In this document: positions 34,481-44,746 of the stretch, one piece after another
How the letters are laid out: every line of letters starts with the position of its first letter
Numbering within the stretch: position 1 is the stretch's first letter
NCBI RefSeq assembly: GCF_027887165.1
Contig: NC_077231.1
Span: forward strand, 187,224,103 to 187,288,102
Direction of reading: 5' to 3'
Length of the DNA stretch: 64,000 nt
DNA from: Monodelphis domestica
Taxonomy: Eukaryota > Chordata > Mammalia > Didelphimorphia > Didelphidae
Position numbers and translations under genes: made by a program
The notes under the pieces: generated by a model
Told to the model about the DNA's origin: nothing
Databases searched by the model: none
Seen by the model: only the letters and a program-made list of their open reading frames with translations

Positions 34481-37400
34481 CCTAGACTAACAGAGAAAGA
34501 AATAAATTACCTAAACAACCCCATATCAGAAAAAAAAATTGAGCAAGCCATCAAAGAACTCCCTAAGAAAAAGTCCCCAGATCCAGATGGATTCACAAAT
34601 GAATTCTATCAAACATTCAAAGAACAGTTAATCCCAATATTATACAAACTATTTGACAGAATAAGCCAAGAAGGAGTTCTACCAAATTCATTTCATGACA
34701 CAAACATGGTACTGATCCCAAAGCCAGGCAGGTCAAAAACAGAAAAAGAAACTATAGACCAATCTCTTTAATGAATATAGAAACAAAAATCTTAAATAGG
34801 AAACTATCAAAATGACTCCAGCAAGGTATCACAAGGTTTAATCACTATGATCAGGTAAGATTCATACCAGGAATGTAAGGATGGTTCAATATTAGGAAAA
34901 CCATCCACATAATTGACCATATTAACAAGCAAACTGACAAAAATCACATAACTTAGAATAGATGAAGAAAAAGCCTTTGATAAAATACAACACACATTCC
35001 TATTGAAAACACTAGAAATTATAGGAATAGAAGGGCCTTTCCTAAAAAATAATAAAGAATATATATCTAAAACCATCAGCAAATATCATCTGCAATGGGG
35101 ATAAACTAGAAACCTTCCCAATAAGATCAGGAGTGAAACAAGGATACCCATCATCACCTCTATTATTTAAAATTGTACTAGAAACATTAGCAGTAGCAAT
35201 TAGAGAAGAAAAATAAATTGAAGGTATTAAAATTGGCAATGAAGAGACCAAACTATCATTCTTTGTGGATGATATGATGGTCTACTTAAAGAATCCTAGA
35301 GAATCAACCAAAAATATAGTTGAAACAATCAACAATTTTAGCAAAGTTGCAGGATACAAAATAAACCCACATAAGTCATCAGCATTTCTATGCATCTCTA
35401 ACCCATTTCAGCAGTAAGAATTAGAAAGCAAAATTCCATTTAAAATCACCCTAGACAATTTAAAATACTTAGGAATCTATCTGCTGAGACAAACACAGGG
35501 ACTATATGAACACAACTACAAAACACTCTCCACAAAATTAAAGCTAGATCTAAACAACTGGAAAAACATTGATTGCTCATGGTTGGGATGAGCTAACATA
35601 ATAAATCATAATAAAAATGACAATCCTACCTAAATTAATTTACTTATTTTGTGCCATACCCAATGAACTTCCAAAAGACTTTTTGACTGAATTAGAAAAA
35701 AAAAACATAACATAGTTCATTTGGAAGAACAAAAGATCAAGGATATCCAGGGAAATCATGAAAAAAATGCAAAGGAAGGAGGACTTGCAGTCCCAGATCT
35801 CAAACTATACTATAAAGCAATGGTTATCAAAACAATTTGGTACTGGTTAAGAGACAGAAAGGAGCATCAGTGGAATAGACTTGGGATAAATGACCTCAGC
35901 AAGACAGTCTGTGGTAAGTCCAAAGATCCCAGTTTTTGGAACCAAAATACACTGTTTGATAAAAAACTGCTGAGAAAATTGGATTACAGTATGGGAGAGA
36001 TTAGGATTGGATCAACATCTCACACCCTACACCAAGATAAACTCAGAATGGGTGAATGACCTGAATATAAAGAAGGAAACTATAAACAAATTAGGTGAAT
36101 ACAGAATAGTATACTTGTCAAATCTTTGGGAAAGTAAAGACTTTAAAACCAAGAAAGAGGTAAAAAAGTCACAAAATGTAAAATAAATAATTTTGATTAC
36201 ATCAAATTAAAAAGGTTTTATACAAACAAAACTAATGTATCTAAAATTAGAAGGGAAGCAACAAATTGGGAAACAATCTTCATTACAAAAACCTCTGACA
36301 ATGGTCTAATTACTCAAATTTATAAAGAACTAAACCAGCTATACAAAAATCAAGCCATTCTCCAAATGAAAAATGGGCAAGGGACATGGACAGGCAATTT
36401 TCTTTTAAAGATATCAAAACTATTAATAAACACATGAAAAAGTGTTCTAAATCTCTTATAGTCAGAGAAATGCAAATCAAAACAACTCTGAGGTATCACC
36501 TCACACATAACAGATTGGCTAACATGACAGCAAAGGAAAGTAATGAATACTGGAGGGGATATGGCAAAGTTGGGACGTTAATCCATTACTGGTGGAGTTG
36601 TGAATTGATCCAACCATTCTGGAGGGCAATTTGGAACTATGCCCAAAGGGTGCTAAATGACTGTCTGCCCTTTGATCCAGCCATAGCACTGCTGGGTTTG
36701 TACCCCAAAGAGATAATAAGGAAAAAGACATGTACAAAAATATTCATAGATGCACTCTTTGTGATGGCAAAAAATTTGAAAATGAGGGGATACCCTTCAA
36801 TTGGGGAATGGCTGAACAAATTGTGGTATATGTTGGTGATGGAATACTATTGTGCTCAAAGGAATAATAAAGTGGAGGAATTCCATGGAGACTGGAACAA
36901 CCTCCAGGAAGTGATGCAGAGCGAAAGGAGCAGAACCAGTAAAACATTGTACACAGAGACTGATACACTGTGGTACAATCGAATTTAATGGACTTCTCCA
37001 TTAGTGGCAATGTAATGACCTTGAAGAACTTAGAGGAACCTATGAGAAAAACCACTATCCACATCCAGAGGAGACACTATGGGAGTAAAAACCCTGAAGA
37101 AAAACAACTGCTTGAATACATGTATAGAAGGGATATGTTTGGGGATGTAGACTCTAAATGAACATCCTAGTGTAAACAACAACATGGAAATAGGTTCTGA
37201 TCAAGAACACAGGTTATACCCAATGAAATTGTGTGTTGACTGTGGGAAAGGTGGGGGTGGATAGGGAGGGAAATAATGTGATTATTGTAACCAAGAAATA
37301 ATGTTCTAAATTGATGAAATAAACTAATTGGAATGGAAAATAAATAAATAAATAGTATTGCACTGAAAAAAATTAGGATCTCTAATTTAGCTTTCAACTG

Positions 37401-38012
37401 GGGATTTTTAGTTTATTCCCATCTAAGTTTTTTTGATTTGCTTGCCTAATTTATTGACCTCTGCCCTCCTTAATATAAACAAAGAATATAAATTTTTCCC
37501 TGAGTACTGCTTTGGCTACATCTGATATATTTTGACAGGATATCTTATTGTTGTCGTTTTATTTCAATGAAATTATTAATTGTTTCTATGATTTGTTCTT
37601 TAACTCACTGGTTTTGGAGGATTCTATAATTTAATTTCCAGATAATTTTTGATTTGGCTCTCCATCTACCCTTACTGATGTTTATTTTTATTGCATTATA
37701 AATTTAAAAAGTTTCATTCATTATTTCTACTTTTTTGTACTTTTCGCTATGTTTTTATGCCCTAATATATGTTCAATCTTTGCGAATGTACCATATACTG
37801 CAGAAAATAAGGTATATTCCTTTTTATCCCTATTTATTTTTCCCCACATGTCTACTAAATCTAATTTTTTCTAAGATTTCATTTACTTCTCTTACTTTTT
37901 TTCTTATTTATTTTTTTATTTGATTTATCTAGATTTGGTAGAGGAAAGGTCAGGTTTCCTACTAGAATAGTTTTGATATCTCCTTCCTCCTTCAACTTCA
38001 CTAGTTTCTCCT

Positions 38013-38252
38013 TTAGAAATTATTTGCTATACCATTTGGTGCATGCATGTTGATTACTGGTATTTCCTTATTGTCTGTACTGCCTTTCATCAGGATAGAA
38101 TTACCTTCCCTATTTCTTTTAATTAGATCTATTTTTACTTTGGGTTTGTCAGATATCATGATTACAACTCCTGCCTTCTTTTTCTCAGTTGAGGTACAAT
38201 AGATTTTGCTCCAGCCTTTGATCCTTATTCTGTGTGTGTCTACGTACCCCAT
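38013..38252 (-). pseudogene. L1-B ORF2 endonuclease fragment
   Basis: A 79-residue open reverse frame, 'GYVDTHRIRIKGWSKIY' then '[18 protein letters not shown]' and 'IPVINMHAPNGIANNF'. It matches residues ~47-123 of the intact ORF2. The key Tyr of 'NMYAP' reads His here. Nothing beyond it is in frame for long. Confidence 0.85.
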
Positions 38253-38756
38253 GTGTGTTTCTTGTAGACAATATATGGTAGGATTTGGGTTTCTAATCTA
38301 CTCTTATATTTGCTTTTGGTTTATGGATGAGTTCATTACATTCACATTCAGAATTATGATAATCATCTCTGTATTCCCCAACATTTTTATATCCTCTCCT
38401 AATTTTGCCTTTTCTTCTTTTGCTATATTTTTTAAACCAGTGGTTTGCTTTTAATCAGTCCCCCAAATCCCAACCCTTATTATACTTCCCTTTCTGCCCC
38501 TCCCTTTTTGTTCCCATTTTTTTAGTCTCTATTAAGTTCTCCCCCACCTTTTCTTCCTTTTTGGTACTCCCCATCCCACTTCCCCTCTTAGTTTTTCCCT
38601 TCTTGCCTTTCCCCTAGGCTAAGATAGAATTCTATGCCTCAATGGATCTAGATGCTCTTCCCTTTCAGAATTGATTTCACTGAGAGTAAGGTTTATGTAT
38701 TTCCTATTAGCACTCTCCTCCTTTCTGTGATATAATAGTATTCTTCCCCTCCCCTC

Positions 38757-38762
38757 CACATG
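38757..38762 (+). repeat. Left 6 bp target duplication (cacatg)
   Basis: cacatg flanks the LTR on the left and recurs at 39442-39447. Confidence 0.85.
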
Positions 38763-39441
38763 TGTTAAGGATAAATTTTAGGGTTGAGACTGAATATATA
38801 TACATATATATATATATATATTTTTTTTTTAGTGGTCACCAGAGTCTTAAATTCTAAATTCCAATAAAATATTCAATTTAGCTTGGAATTTTATGGTGGT
38901 TTATTTACAATAGAGAGAAGATATTAAGGAAGAAGGAAAGAGAGAAAAATGGGTAGATAATAGGAAGGATTTCAACAGCTCAAGCCAAAGGTGGGGCTGA
39001 GGATTAAATCTAGCTCAACTTCCAGGCATAAGTCCTCCTCAAAGATCAGGGGCCTCCTTGGAGTCTTGTGCCTTTAGAAAGCCAAGGAAAGGGGATTAAT
39101 ATTTGTACTCACCAAGTGAACGTCTTAGGGTAGCAGTCTGAAGACTCACACTGGAGACCTTCCAAGTCAAGTTCCACTGCCAAAGTTCCTCTCACAGGAA
39201 GTGACATGAAATATAAAGGCAGTTCTTTATGTCACTTCCTGTGTCTTACATGTACCAGTGGTGGCTTAAACTTGGCTTTGGGCAGCCCAGGGATTCAGTC
39301 AATTTTTTCTGATTTGTCACTTGCTAGCACACATGGTCATAGGCCTTCCTCCCCCATACTTAATCCTTAAGTGGGAATGTATACATTCCTGGTTGCTATA
39401 ATTCTAATGACCAAGCAGGGTGGAGTAAAATCTAAAATTCA
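38763..39441 (-). mobile_element. Solo LTR (679 bp, reverse) in L1-B spacer
   Basis: On the reverse strand it begins TGAATTTTAGATTTTACTCC and ends CCTTAACA, with TG...CA ends and an exact 6 bp duplication (cacatg). Near its 3' part the reverse strand has AATAAA ('tgtaaataaaccacc') and 'ctctggtgaccac', a block related to that of the LTR at 4243-5187. A TA tract (38796-38820) lies inside. It splits the L1-B inter-ORF spacer, whose two halves continue on either side. A 6 bp duplication is typical of class II (beta-like) retroviral elements. No internal genes remain. Confidence 0.9.
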
Positions 39442-39447
39442 CACATG
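39442..39447 (+). repeat. Right 6 bp target duplication (cacatg)
   Basis: Exact copy of 38757-38762. Confidence 0.85.
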
Positions 39448-39739
39448 CTCCTCTTTGTTTGATATTTATTTTCCTATCAATCTTATTCCTACAAGTTTCT
39501 CTTGGTATCACCTTCTATTCACCCCTCCCTTTTTCTTTTTTTTGTATGTCATCCTAGACTACATATTATCCCAATCTTTACCTGTGAATGATTCTTCTAA
39601 GTACTATAATAGTGAATATAATTTTTGAGAGTTACAAATAATATTTTCCATGTATTAATATAAATAATTTGATCTTATTGAAACCCTTAAAGGAAAAAAA
39701 TTAAATAAAAAAAATGTACTCCCTTTCCTCTCTCTTATT

Positions 39740-40751
39740 TACCTTTTCATGTTTCTCTTGATCTTTGTGTTTGGATATCAAACTTTATGCTTAGTTCTGG
39801 TCTTTTCTTTACAAATAATTGTAAATCTTCTATTTTGTTGAATTCCCATACTTTCACCTAGTCAGGTTTGATGGGTAGGTGATCCTTTGATGAAGACCCA
39901 ATTCTCTTGCCTTTCTGAATATCATATTCCAACCCTTGCAATCCTTTAGTGTGGAAGCTGCTAAATCTTGTGTGATGCTGATTCATGCTCCTTGATATCT
40001 GTATTGTCTCTTTCTGACTTTCTGTAATTTTTTTTCCTTAGCTTGGAAGCTCTTAAATTTGGCAATTACATTCCTGGGCTGGGAGAGGGGTTGTCTTTTG
40101 AGCATATGGTGTAGAGGATGTTCTAAGAACTCTTTCAGTGTCATTTTGCCTTCTAGTTAAAGAACATCAGGGTAGTTTTCTTGGATAATTTCTTGTAGTA
40201 TGATGTCAAGATTTCTGTTTATTTCTGGGTTTTCAGATAGGCCAATGATTCTCAAATTGTCTCTTCATGATCCATTTTCCTGATCTGTCATCTTGTCAAT
40301 GAGATATTTTATGTTTTCTTCTATTTTGTTAGTCTTTTGAGTTTGCCTTATTAATTCTTGCTGTTTTGAGACATCATTGGCTTACAACTGCCAACTTTTT
40401 GTCTTTAAAGATTGGTTTTCTGCTATAATCTTTTGATGTTCATTTTCATGGCTTCCAGCTATTTAATTTTGGTCTCCAATTGGGAGTTCCTGTCTTTTAA
40501 ATTGTTATTTTCTTTTTGAACTACTGCCTACTTTTCTTACCAATATTCTTCCTTCTTTTTCATAATCTCCAATTTAAAGTCTTCAAGAGCTTTTGGCCAA
40601 TTTCCATTTTTAAGAAGGTTTGGATGCACTTATTTTTTATTCTCTTCTGGTATTTCTTCTGTAGTCTGGATTTTCCCTCCATAAAAATTTTCCAGTGTCA
40701 AAGCCTTCTTCTTGTTCTTCTTGGTGTTGGGAAGTTGTTTTTCCTGGGCAT
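39740..40751 (-). pseudogene. L1-B ORF1 remnant (reverse)
   Basis: Reverse-strand remnant of the L1 RNA-binding protein. It opens near 40751 with text similar to MPRKNNFPTPRRTRRR in a frame that soon breaks, and contains a coiled-coil region and 'tttgagaatcattggccta' (the LRIIGL motif) near 40250. It ends with 'aaaagaccagaactaagca' near 39800, which matches the 'KKRPEL' end of ORF1. Multiple stops, so it is dead. Confidence 0.8.
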
Positions 40752-41306
40752 TGTTTGAAATCACTATGCTAGTTTTTGCTTCCCTTTCTATGCAGAAGTC
40801 TGAGTGAGGAGGGGAGGCTATCTGTGTATGTAGTTAAGGAGCACAGTTTTTGCCTGAGGCCACCTTTCCAGTCTCGACAGCTACTGTTTGCAGCCCTTCT
40901 CTGAGCTATCTTCACACCCAAGGTCTGTGCTCTTCTGCCTATTGGGGTCTCAAGTCTAGATGCTCTCAGGAATAGGTCTTTGGTGGTCTTAGCTGCCATA
41001 GACCTAGAGGTGCCCTTGGTCACTCACTGATTCTAGCCTGTGCTGATTCTGAGTCTGGCTCACTGGCTCCATAGGTGGGGTGGGGGAAGGTAGATCAGCT
41101 CAAGTTTTGATGGAAGCTATTTCACCCCCTTATAGTGTGAATATGCCCAAATCCCATGTACCTTCAATGCTGTTCTCTACTGTGAAGTCCCTTTGTTCAA
41201 ATGATTTTTTTTTGGCCTTTTGACATAGTCTATATTGGTAGATGATGAGGAGAGATAGATTCCTGCATCTAAATTGCAGCCATGTTTACCTGGAGTTTGG
41301 GGAATT

Positions 41307-42582
41307 TTTGAGGATGAATTCTTTTTCAGGTGATAGTTGTTAGATTCTCTCAATGTCTAATTGCCCCTCTTTTTTGAGAATACCAGGACAGTTTCCATTG
41401 ATTTCTTATAATATGGTATCTAGGTTTCTTTTTAGTTGGTGTCTTTCAGATATTCCAGTGATTCTTAGATTATCTTTCTTACATATATTTTTCAGGTCAG
41501 TTGTTTCTCTAGTGAAATATTTCATATTTTCTTTCATTTCCCCCAAATTTTTAATGTTTCCTTATGTCTTAGAGTCATTAGCTTTCATTTACCCAATTCT
41601 AATTTTTAGGAAATTATTTTCTTCCTTGAGCTTTTGAGTCTCCTTTTCCATTTAGATATTTCAATTTCTTACAGAATTGTTTTCTTCATTGAATTCTTTG
41701 TTTCCTTTTCCATTTGGCCATTTTAGTTTTGGGGGAGTTGTTTTATTCAGTGATTTTTCCAAGCTGTTGGCTCTGTCAATTCTCTTAAATTTCATTTATT
41801 CAAAACCCCCTATATTCTGTCATAAAATTGTTACAACTTATTTCATGGAAGAAGACTGGCAGCTAGAATTAAGTTATTTGCCCAGTGTTACACAGCTAGG
41901 AAGTATCTTAGGCCAGATTTGAACCCAAATCCTCCCCTTTTCAGGCCTGATTTATATCTACTGAGCCACCTACCTGCCCTTATTAAGTTTTTAGCTAATT
42001 TTTAATTTTTCCTAGTAATTCTTTTGGAGCCAAACATCTTTTCATACTTTCCTTTGAGGTTTTACAGGTTTATATTTTTGTTATTGTTACCATTTTGATC
42101 TTCCCTGTCACTAAAGTAACTTTCTAAGGTTTGATATTTCCCGTTTTCTTTTGCACATTATTCTAGTTTTCAAAATCTCTACTTTGCCTATATATTGCCT
42201 GTATCTGGTCCTGTGGTAGACAGAACACTCTTCTAAGCCTGCAGTGTCATATTCTCTGGTGCTTGGGGGAAATTCTTTAAATCCTACAATGTATACTTCA
42301 ATAGGGTGGCCTGGATAGTTTGTTGTGGGGGACTTACAACTATTTTGTCTAGTAGGATTCCTCTCCCCTGCTGCTATTACCTGAAGGTGTTAGATGTTCT
42401 GAGCTGGTCTGCAATGATGGTTTTCCTTGGTGTCTGCTAGAATTTTCTCCTTTCTTAGTTGGGAAGATGGGTCCTTCTTGCTATCCTTTGTTTTGAGACT
42501 TTTTTCTTTTTTTCTGATTTTCTGGTGGTGGATTTGATGAGCTCAGAGCATTCCTTATTCCACCATCCTAGCTTCTAGAAGT
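41307..42582 (-). mobile_element. L1-D: 5' end of another old L1 (reverse)
   Basis: On the reverse strand it starts near 42582 with 'gctaggatggtggaataag', another L1 opening of the AGGATGGTGG type. It continues as a 5' UTR and then ORF1-like sequence down to ~41340, including 'gaatcactggaatatctga', the ORF1 motif region. It is interrupted by a SINE (41849-41980). It directly abuts the 5' end of L1-B in the same direction. Whether L1-B jumped into it or both were brought together by deletion is open. Confidence 0.7.
41849..41980 (-). repeat. SINE fragment (reverse) in L1-D
   Basis: Text 'cacagctaggaagtatctta', 'gccagatttgaacccaaat' and 'ctactgagccacctacctgc' is the reversed head and body of the tRNA-derived SINE. 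The tail half is absent. Confidence 0.8.
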
Positions 42583-43058
42583 GGAAATTCCTTTCCTTCT
42601 TTGAAAAAATAAGAATGTTTATTTTTTGAGGAGGCATTTGTATGCAAAATGTTGTCATAATCTTTAAATTATAAAATTTCATTGGAAAGGTATACTTTCT
42701 GGATAATCTCAGTTTCCATTAAAATTTTCATCTTATTGACAAGAGTAGCATATGAAACTGTCATTTTTTTCTGTTAAAAGTCAAGATTTTCTCATTTGTA
42801 ATATCCTTTTGATCTTCCAGTATAGAAAGCCTATCAGAAAAAGGAATAAAAATGATTTTGTGTAACCTATTCTTATTGAAGCTTTATTGGCTCTTAGGCT
42901 GGACATTTTAGTAATTTTCATGCATTTTAGAACATTACCATTTATAGTTTGCAAACTACATTCTCTTCCATTTGGGTGGGAGAGGAATGGAGGTAGATAC
43001 CATGATAATATTTGTATTTTCCAATCCTGTGGTTTCTCTTCTTTCTACTAAATATTTT
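42583..43058. other. Unclassified sequence left of the intact L1
   Basis: AT-rich, no gene or named repeat. It forms the original flank of the intact L1 insertion. Confidence 0.45.
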
Positions 43059-43074
43059 AAAAGAGGGAAGTCCC
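43059..43074 (+). repeat. Left 16 bp target duplication of intact L1
   Basis: aaaagagggaagtccc, preceded by TATTTT, so the site is TTTT/AAAA, the preferred L1 endonuclease target. Exact copy at 49433-49448. Confidence 0.97.
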
Positions 43075-43822
43075 GGGACTTCCGGTTAAGATGGCGGCTT
43101 AGAGAAAGCTGAAGTTCAGATCTCCGGAAAACCCTTCCCGACCGACCTCAAACTAGAAGCTCCTAAGGCACCAAAATTCAAAACGATCAACAGCACAGAC
43201 CCTGGGAACCCTCCTCCTGGACCTGGACCCGGTTCAAAAGGTACGGCTCGCCTTAAAAGCCAGAACCCGAGATCCCTCGGACCTCAGGGGTAGGAGCGCA
43301 GAGTCCAAGGCTCCCGGAAGCCGCAGCCGCGCCGGGCTCAGAGAGCAGGGTCTGAGGAACAACAACCCTCAGGGTCTTCTACCCAAGTCCCAGTCCGGGT
43401 GAAAGTTATTGCCTGGGGCCTCCGCTGCAAAGAGCCACTCGGTCCGGGTGAAAGTTACTGCCTGGGGCCTCCGCTGCAGAGAGCTGGTCAAAACAACAGC
43501 AACCCTCAGGGCGGGCAAGACAGCCTCACGGGCTGGATCCTGCTATCCAAGTCTCAGTGAAAGTCTGTGCTCTCGGAGCTTGGGGAAGCGGCAGCCCATC
43601 CCCCCGCAGGCCGAGGAAACAACCTCACGGCCAGGGATTCTGAAGGCAACTTCCGGAAATCGAGCCAGGGGGAGAGTGTGGCCTCGTGGTCCGACCCTTC
43701 CATTCCAGTTCCAGTGAGGCATATTCAGTTTAACCCAGGGAAAGTCATAGAACCATCTGCCCAGGACTAAAGCCTCTGATCACCAGACAAAGACAAGAAA
43801 AGCCAATCCTCCACGTTCAGAG
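43075..43822 (+). promoter_or_regulatory. L1 5' UTR / internal promoter
   Basis: GC-rich with many CpGs, in contrast to the AT-rich surroundings. The first bases hold an ETS-type word ACTTCCGG (43078-43085) and a YY1-type word AAGATGGCGG (43088-43097), about +14 to +23. In human L1 a YY1 site at nearly the same distance fixes the start point, so the 5' end is probably complete. A 43 bp unit occurs twice (43393-43435 and 43442-43484, 2 mismatches), and the 'aaccctcaggg' neighbourhood also recurs (about 43364 and 43500), which resembles monomer-type promoter growth. A 102-residue open frame at 43409-43717 is probably incidental. Confidence 0.8.
43393..43484 (+). repeat. Tandem duplication in L1 5' UTR
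   Basis: Two 43 bp copies, starting gtccgggtgaaagtta, with a 49 bp period and two single-base differences. Confidence 0.95.
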
Positions 43823-44746
43823 ATGACAAACTCCACAGAAGCACAGAAGCCCCAAAATACCAAGAAAAATAAGAAGAAAGGGGCGACTCTGGACACATTC
43901 TATGGAGCCAAAATACAAAATACAGAGCAGATAGAAGAAGATATACAAGAAAATTCTCCAAAATCTTCCAAAGGAAATAGAAACTCTCCACAAACCCATG
44001 AAGAATTTGAATCAGAAAGGACCAAAAAGATGGAAGCCCTCTGGGAGGAAAAGTGGGAAATGATGCAAAAGAAATTCACGCATCTACAAAACCAGTTTGA
44101 CCAAACTGTAAAAGAAAACCAGGCTTTAAAGCAAGAACTAATAAAGCAAAGCCAAAACACCAAGAAATTAGAAGAGAACATAAAATATCTCACCGACAAG
44201 GTGATAGATCTGGAAAACAGGGGGAGAAGAGAAAATTTAAGAATAATTGGACTCCCAGAAAAGCCAGAAATAAACACCAAACTGGACATGGTGATACAAG
44301 ATATAATCAAAGAAAATTGCCCAGAGATTCTAGAACAAGGGGGCAATACAGCCACTGACAGAGCTCACAGAACACCTTCTACACTAAACCCCCAAAAGAC
44401 AACTCCCAGGAATGTAATTGCCAAATTCCAAAGCTATCAAACAAAAGAAAAAATCCTACAGGAAGCCAGAAAAAGACAATTTAGATATAAAGGAATGCCA
44501 ATCAGGGTCACACAAGACCTTGCAAGTTCTACGCTGAATGATCGTAAGGCATGGAACATGATCTTCAGAAAGGCAAGAGAGCTGGGTCTCCAACCAAGAA
44601 TCAGCTACCCAGCAAAACTGACTATATACTTCCAAGGGAAAGTATGGGCATTCAACAAAATAGAAGACTTCCAACTTTTTGCAAAGAAAAGACCAGAGCT
44701 CTGTGGAAAGTTTGATACCGAAAATCAAAGAGCAAGGAATACCTGA
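43823..44746 (+). CDS. L1 ORF1 protein (RNA-binding chaperone)
   Basis: 307 residues, close to the usual ~300-370 for mammalian L1 ORF1p. In the family it is a trimeric cytoplasmic RNA-binding and nucleic-acid chaperone protein that coats its own mRNA. Order: a basic Lys/Asn-rich head (residues 8-19, TKKNKKK), acidic linker, coiled coil about 62-132, RRM-like domain starting at RRENLRIIGLPE (135-146), and carboxyl-terminal domain with DRAHRTPSTLNP (179-190), PRNVIAKF (195-202), YQTKEKIL, DLASSTL and YPAKL. No stops or gaps. The ATG at 43823 is the first in frame and gives this standard architecture. Downstream comes a 532 bp spacer, then ORF2 in another frame. Shorter coiled coil than L1-A. 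Confidence 0.97.
   Translation: MTNSTEAQKPQNTKKNKKKGATLDTFYGAKIQNTEQIEEDIQENSPKSSKGNRNSPQTHEEFESERTKKMEALWEEKWEMMQKKFTHLQNQFDQTVKENQALKQELIKQSQNTKKLEENIKYLTDKVIDLENRGRRENLRIIGLPEKPEINTKLDMVIQDIIKENCPEILEQGGNTATDRAHRTPSTLNPQKTTPRNVIAKFQSYQTKEKILQEARKRQFRYKGMPIRVTQDLASSTLNDRKAWNMIFRKARELGLQPRISYPAKLTIYFQGKVWAFNKIEDFQLFAKKRPELCGKFDTENQRARNT

Larger units (their letters stand above)
32393..36988 (+). pseudogene. L1-A ORF2 remnant, interrupted by an LTR
   Basis: Remnant of the L1 endonuclease/reverse transcriptase polyprotein. It starts '[16 protein letters not shown]' with a stop at about codon 25, then keeps a 191-residue open piece (32525-33100) of the endonuclease domain ([23 protein letters not shown] present). 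Later pieces carry '[18 protein letters not shown]' (34376-34771), a motif FVDD in place of the reverse transcriptase FADD (35262-35273), and a carboxyl 200-residue piece (36386-36988) where the first Cys of CX3CX7HX4C reads Tyr (NEYWRGYGK). The solo LTR at 33697-34480 splits it between 'KYKLP' and 'RLTEKE'. Not functional. Confidence 0.93.
29794..37345 (+). mobile_element. L1-A: full-length but dead L1 (forward)
   Basis: Starts with the L1 opening 'cagagtcaagatggaggct' and proceeds through a 5' UTR (to 30537), ORF1 remnant (30538-31632), spacer with a TA microsatellite, ORF2 remnant (32393-36988) and 3' UTR, ending about 37345 after 'gaaataaactaattgg' and an AAAT-type tail. Every part aligns in order with the intact L1 at 43075-49432. 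Many nonsense and frameshift changes make it inactive. A 784 bp solo LTR (33697-34480) is inserted in ORF2. I could not find a convincing target duplication, so both ends are approximate. The next element (37371 onward) is a reverse L1 cut off at this point. Confidence 0.92.
37371..41306 (-). mobile_element. L1-B: reverse L1, 5' part only, split by an LTR
   Basis: Read on the reverse strand: a 5' start near 41306 ('aaacatggctgcaattta'), a ~550 bp 5' UTR, ORF1 remnant (about 40751 to 39740), purine-rich spacer, ORF2 start (about 38360) and ORF2 to roughly codon 340, where it is cut at 37371 ('gctaaattagagatcctaa'). The rest of ORF2 is missing. The spacer is split by a 679 bp LTR. Its 5' UTR does not resemble that of the intact L1. 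The left break lies directly beside the tail of L1-A. Confidence 0.88.

Noticed and set aside
34376..34771. 131-residue frame that starts in the LTR and ends in L1 ORF2
   Set aside because: A fusion by insertion. Its first ~35 residues are LTR and the rest is a broken reverse transcriptase piece. No reason to think it is made.
43409..43717. 102-residue open frame in the L1 5' UTR
   Set aside because: GC-rich UTR with few stop codons gives chance frames. It overlaps the tandem 43 bp units and has no known L1 counterpart in sense orientation.
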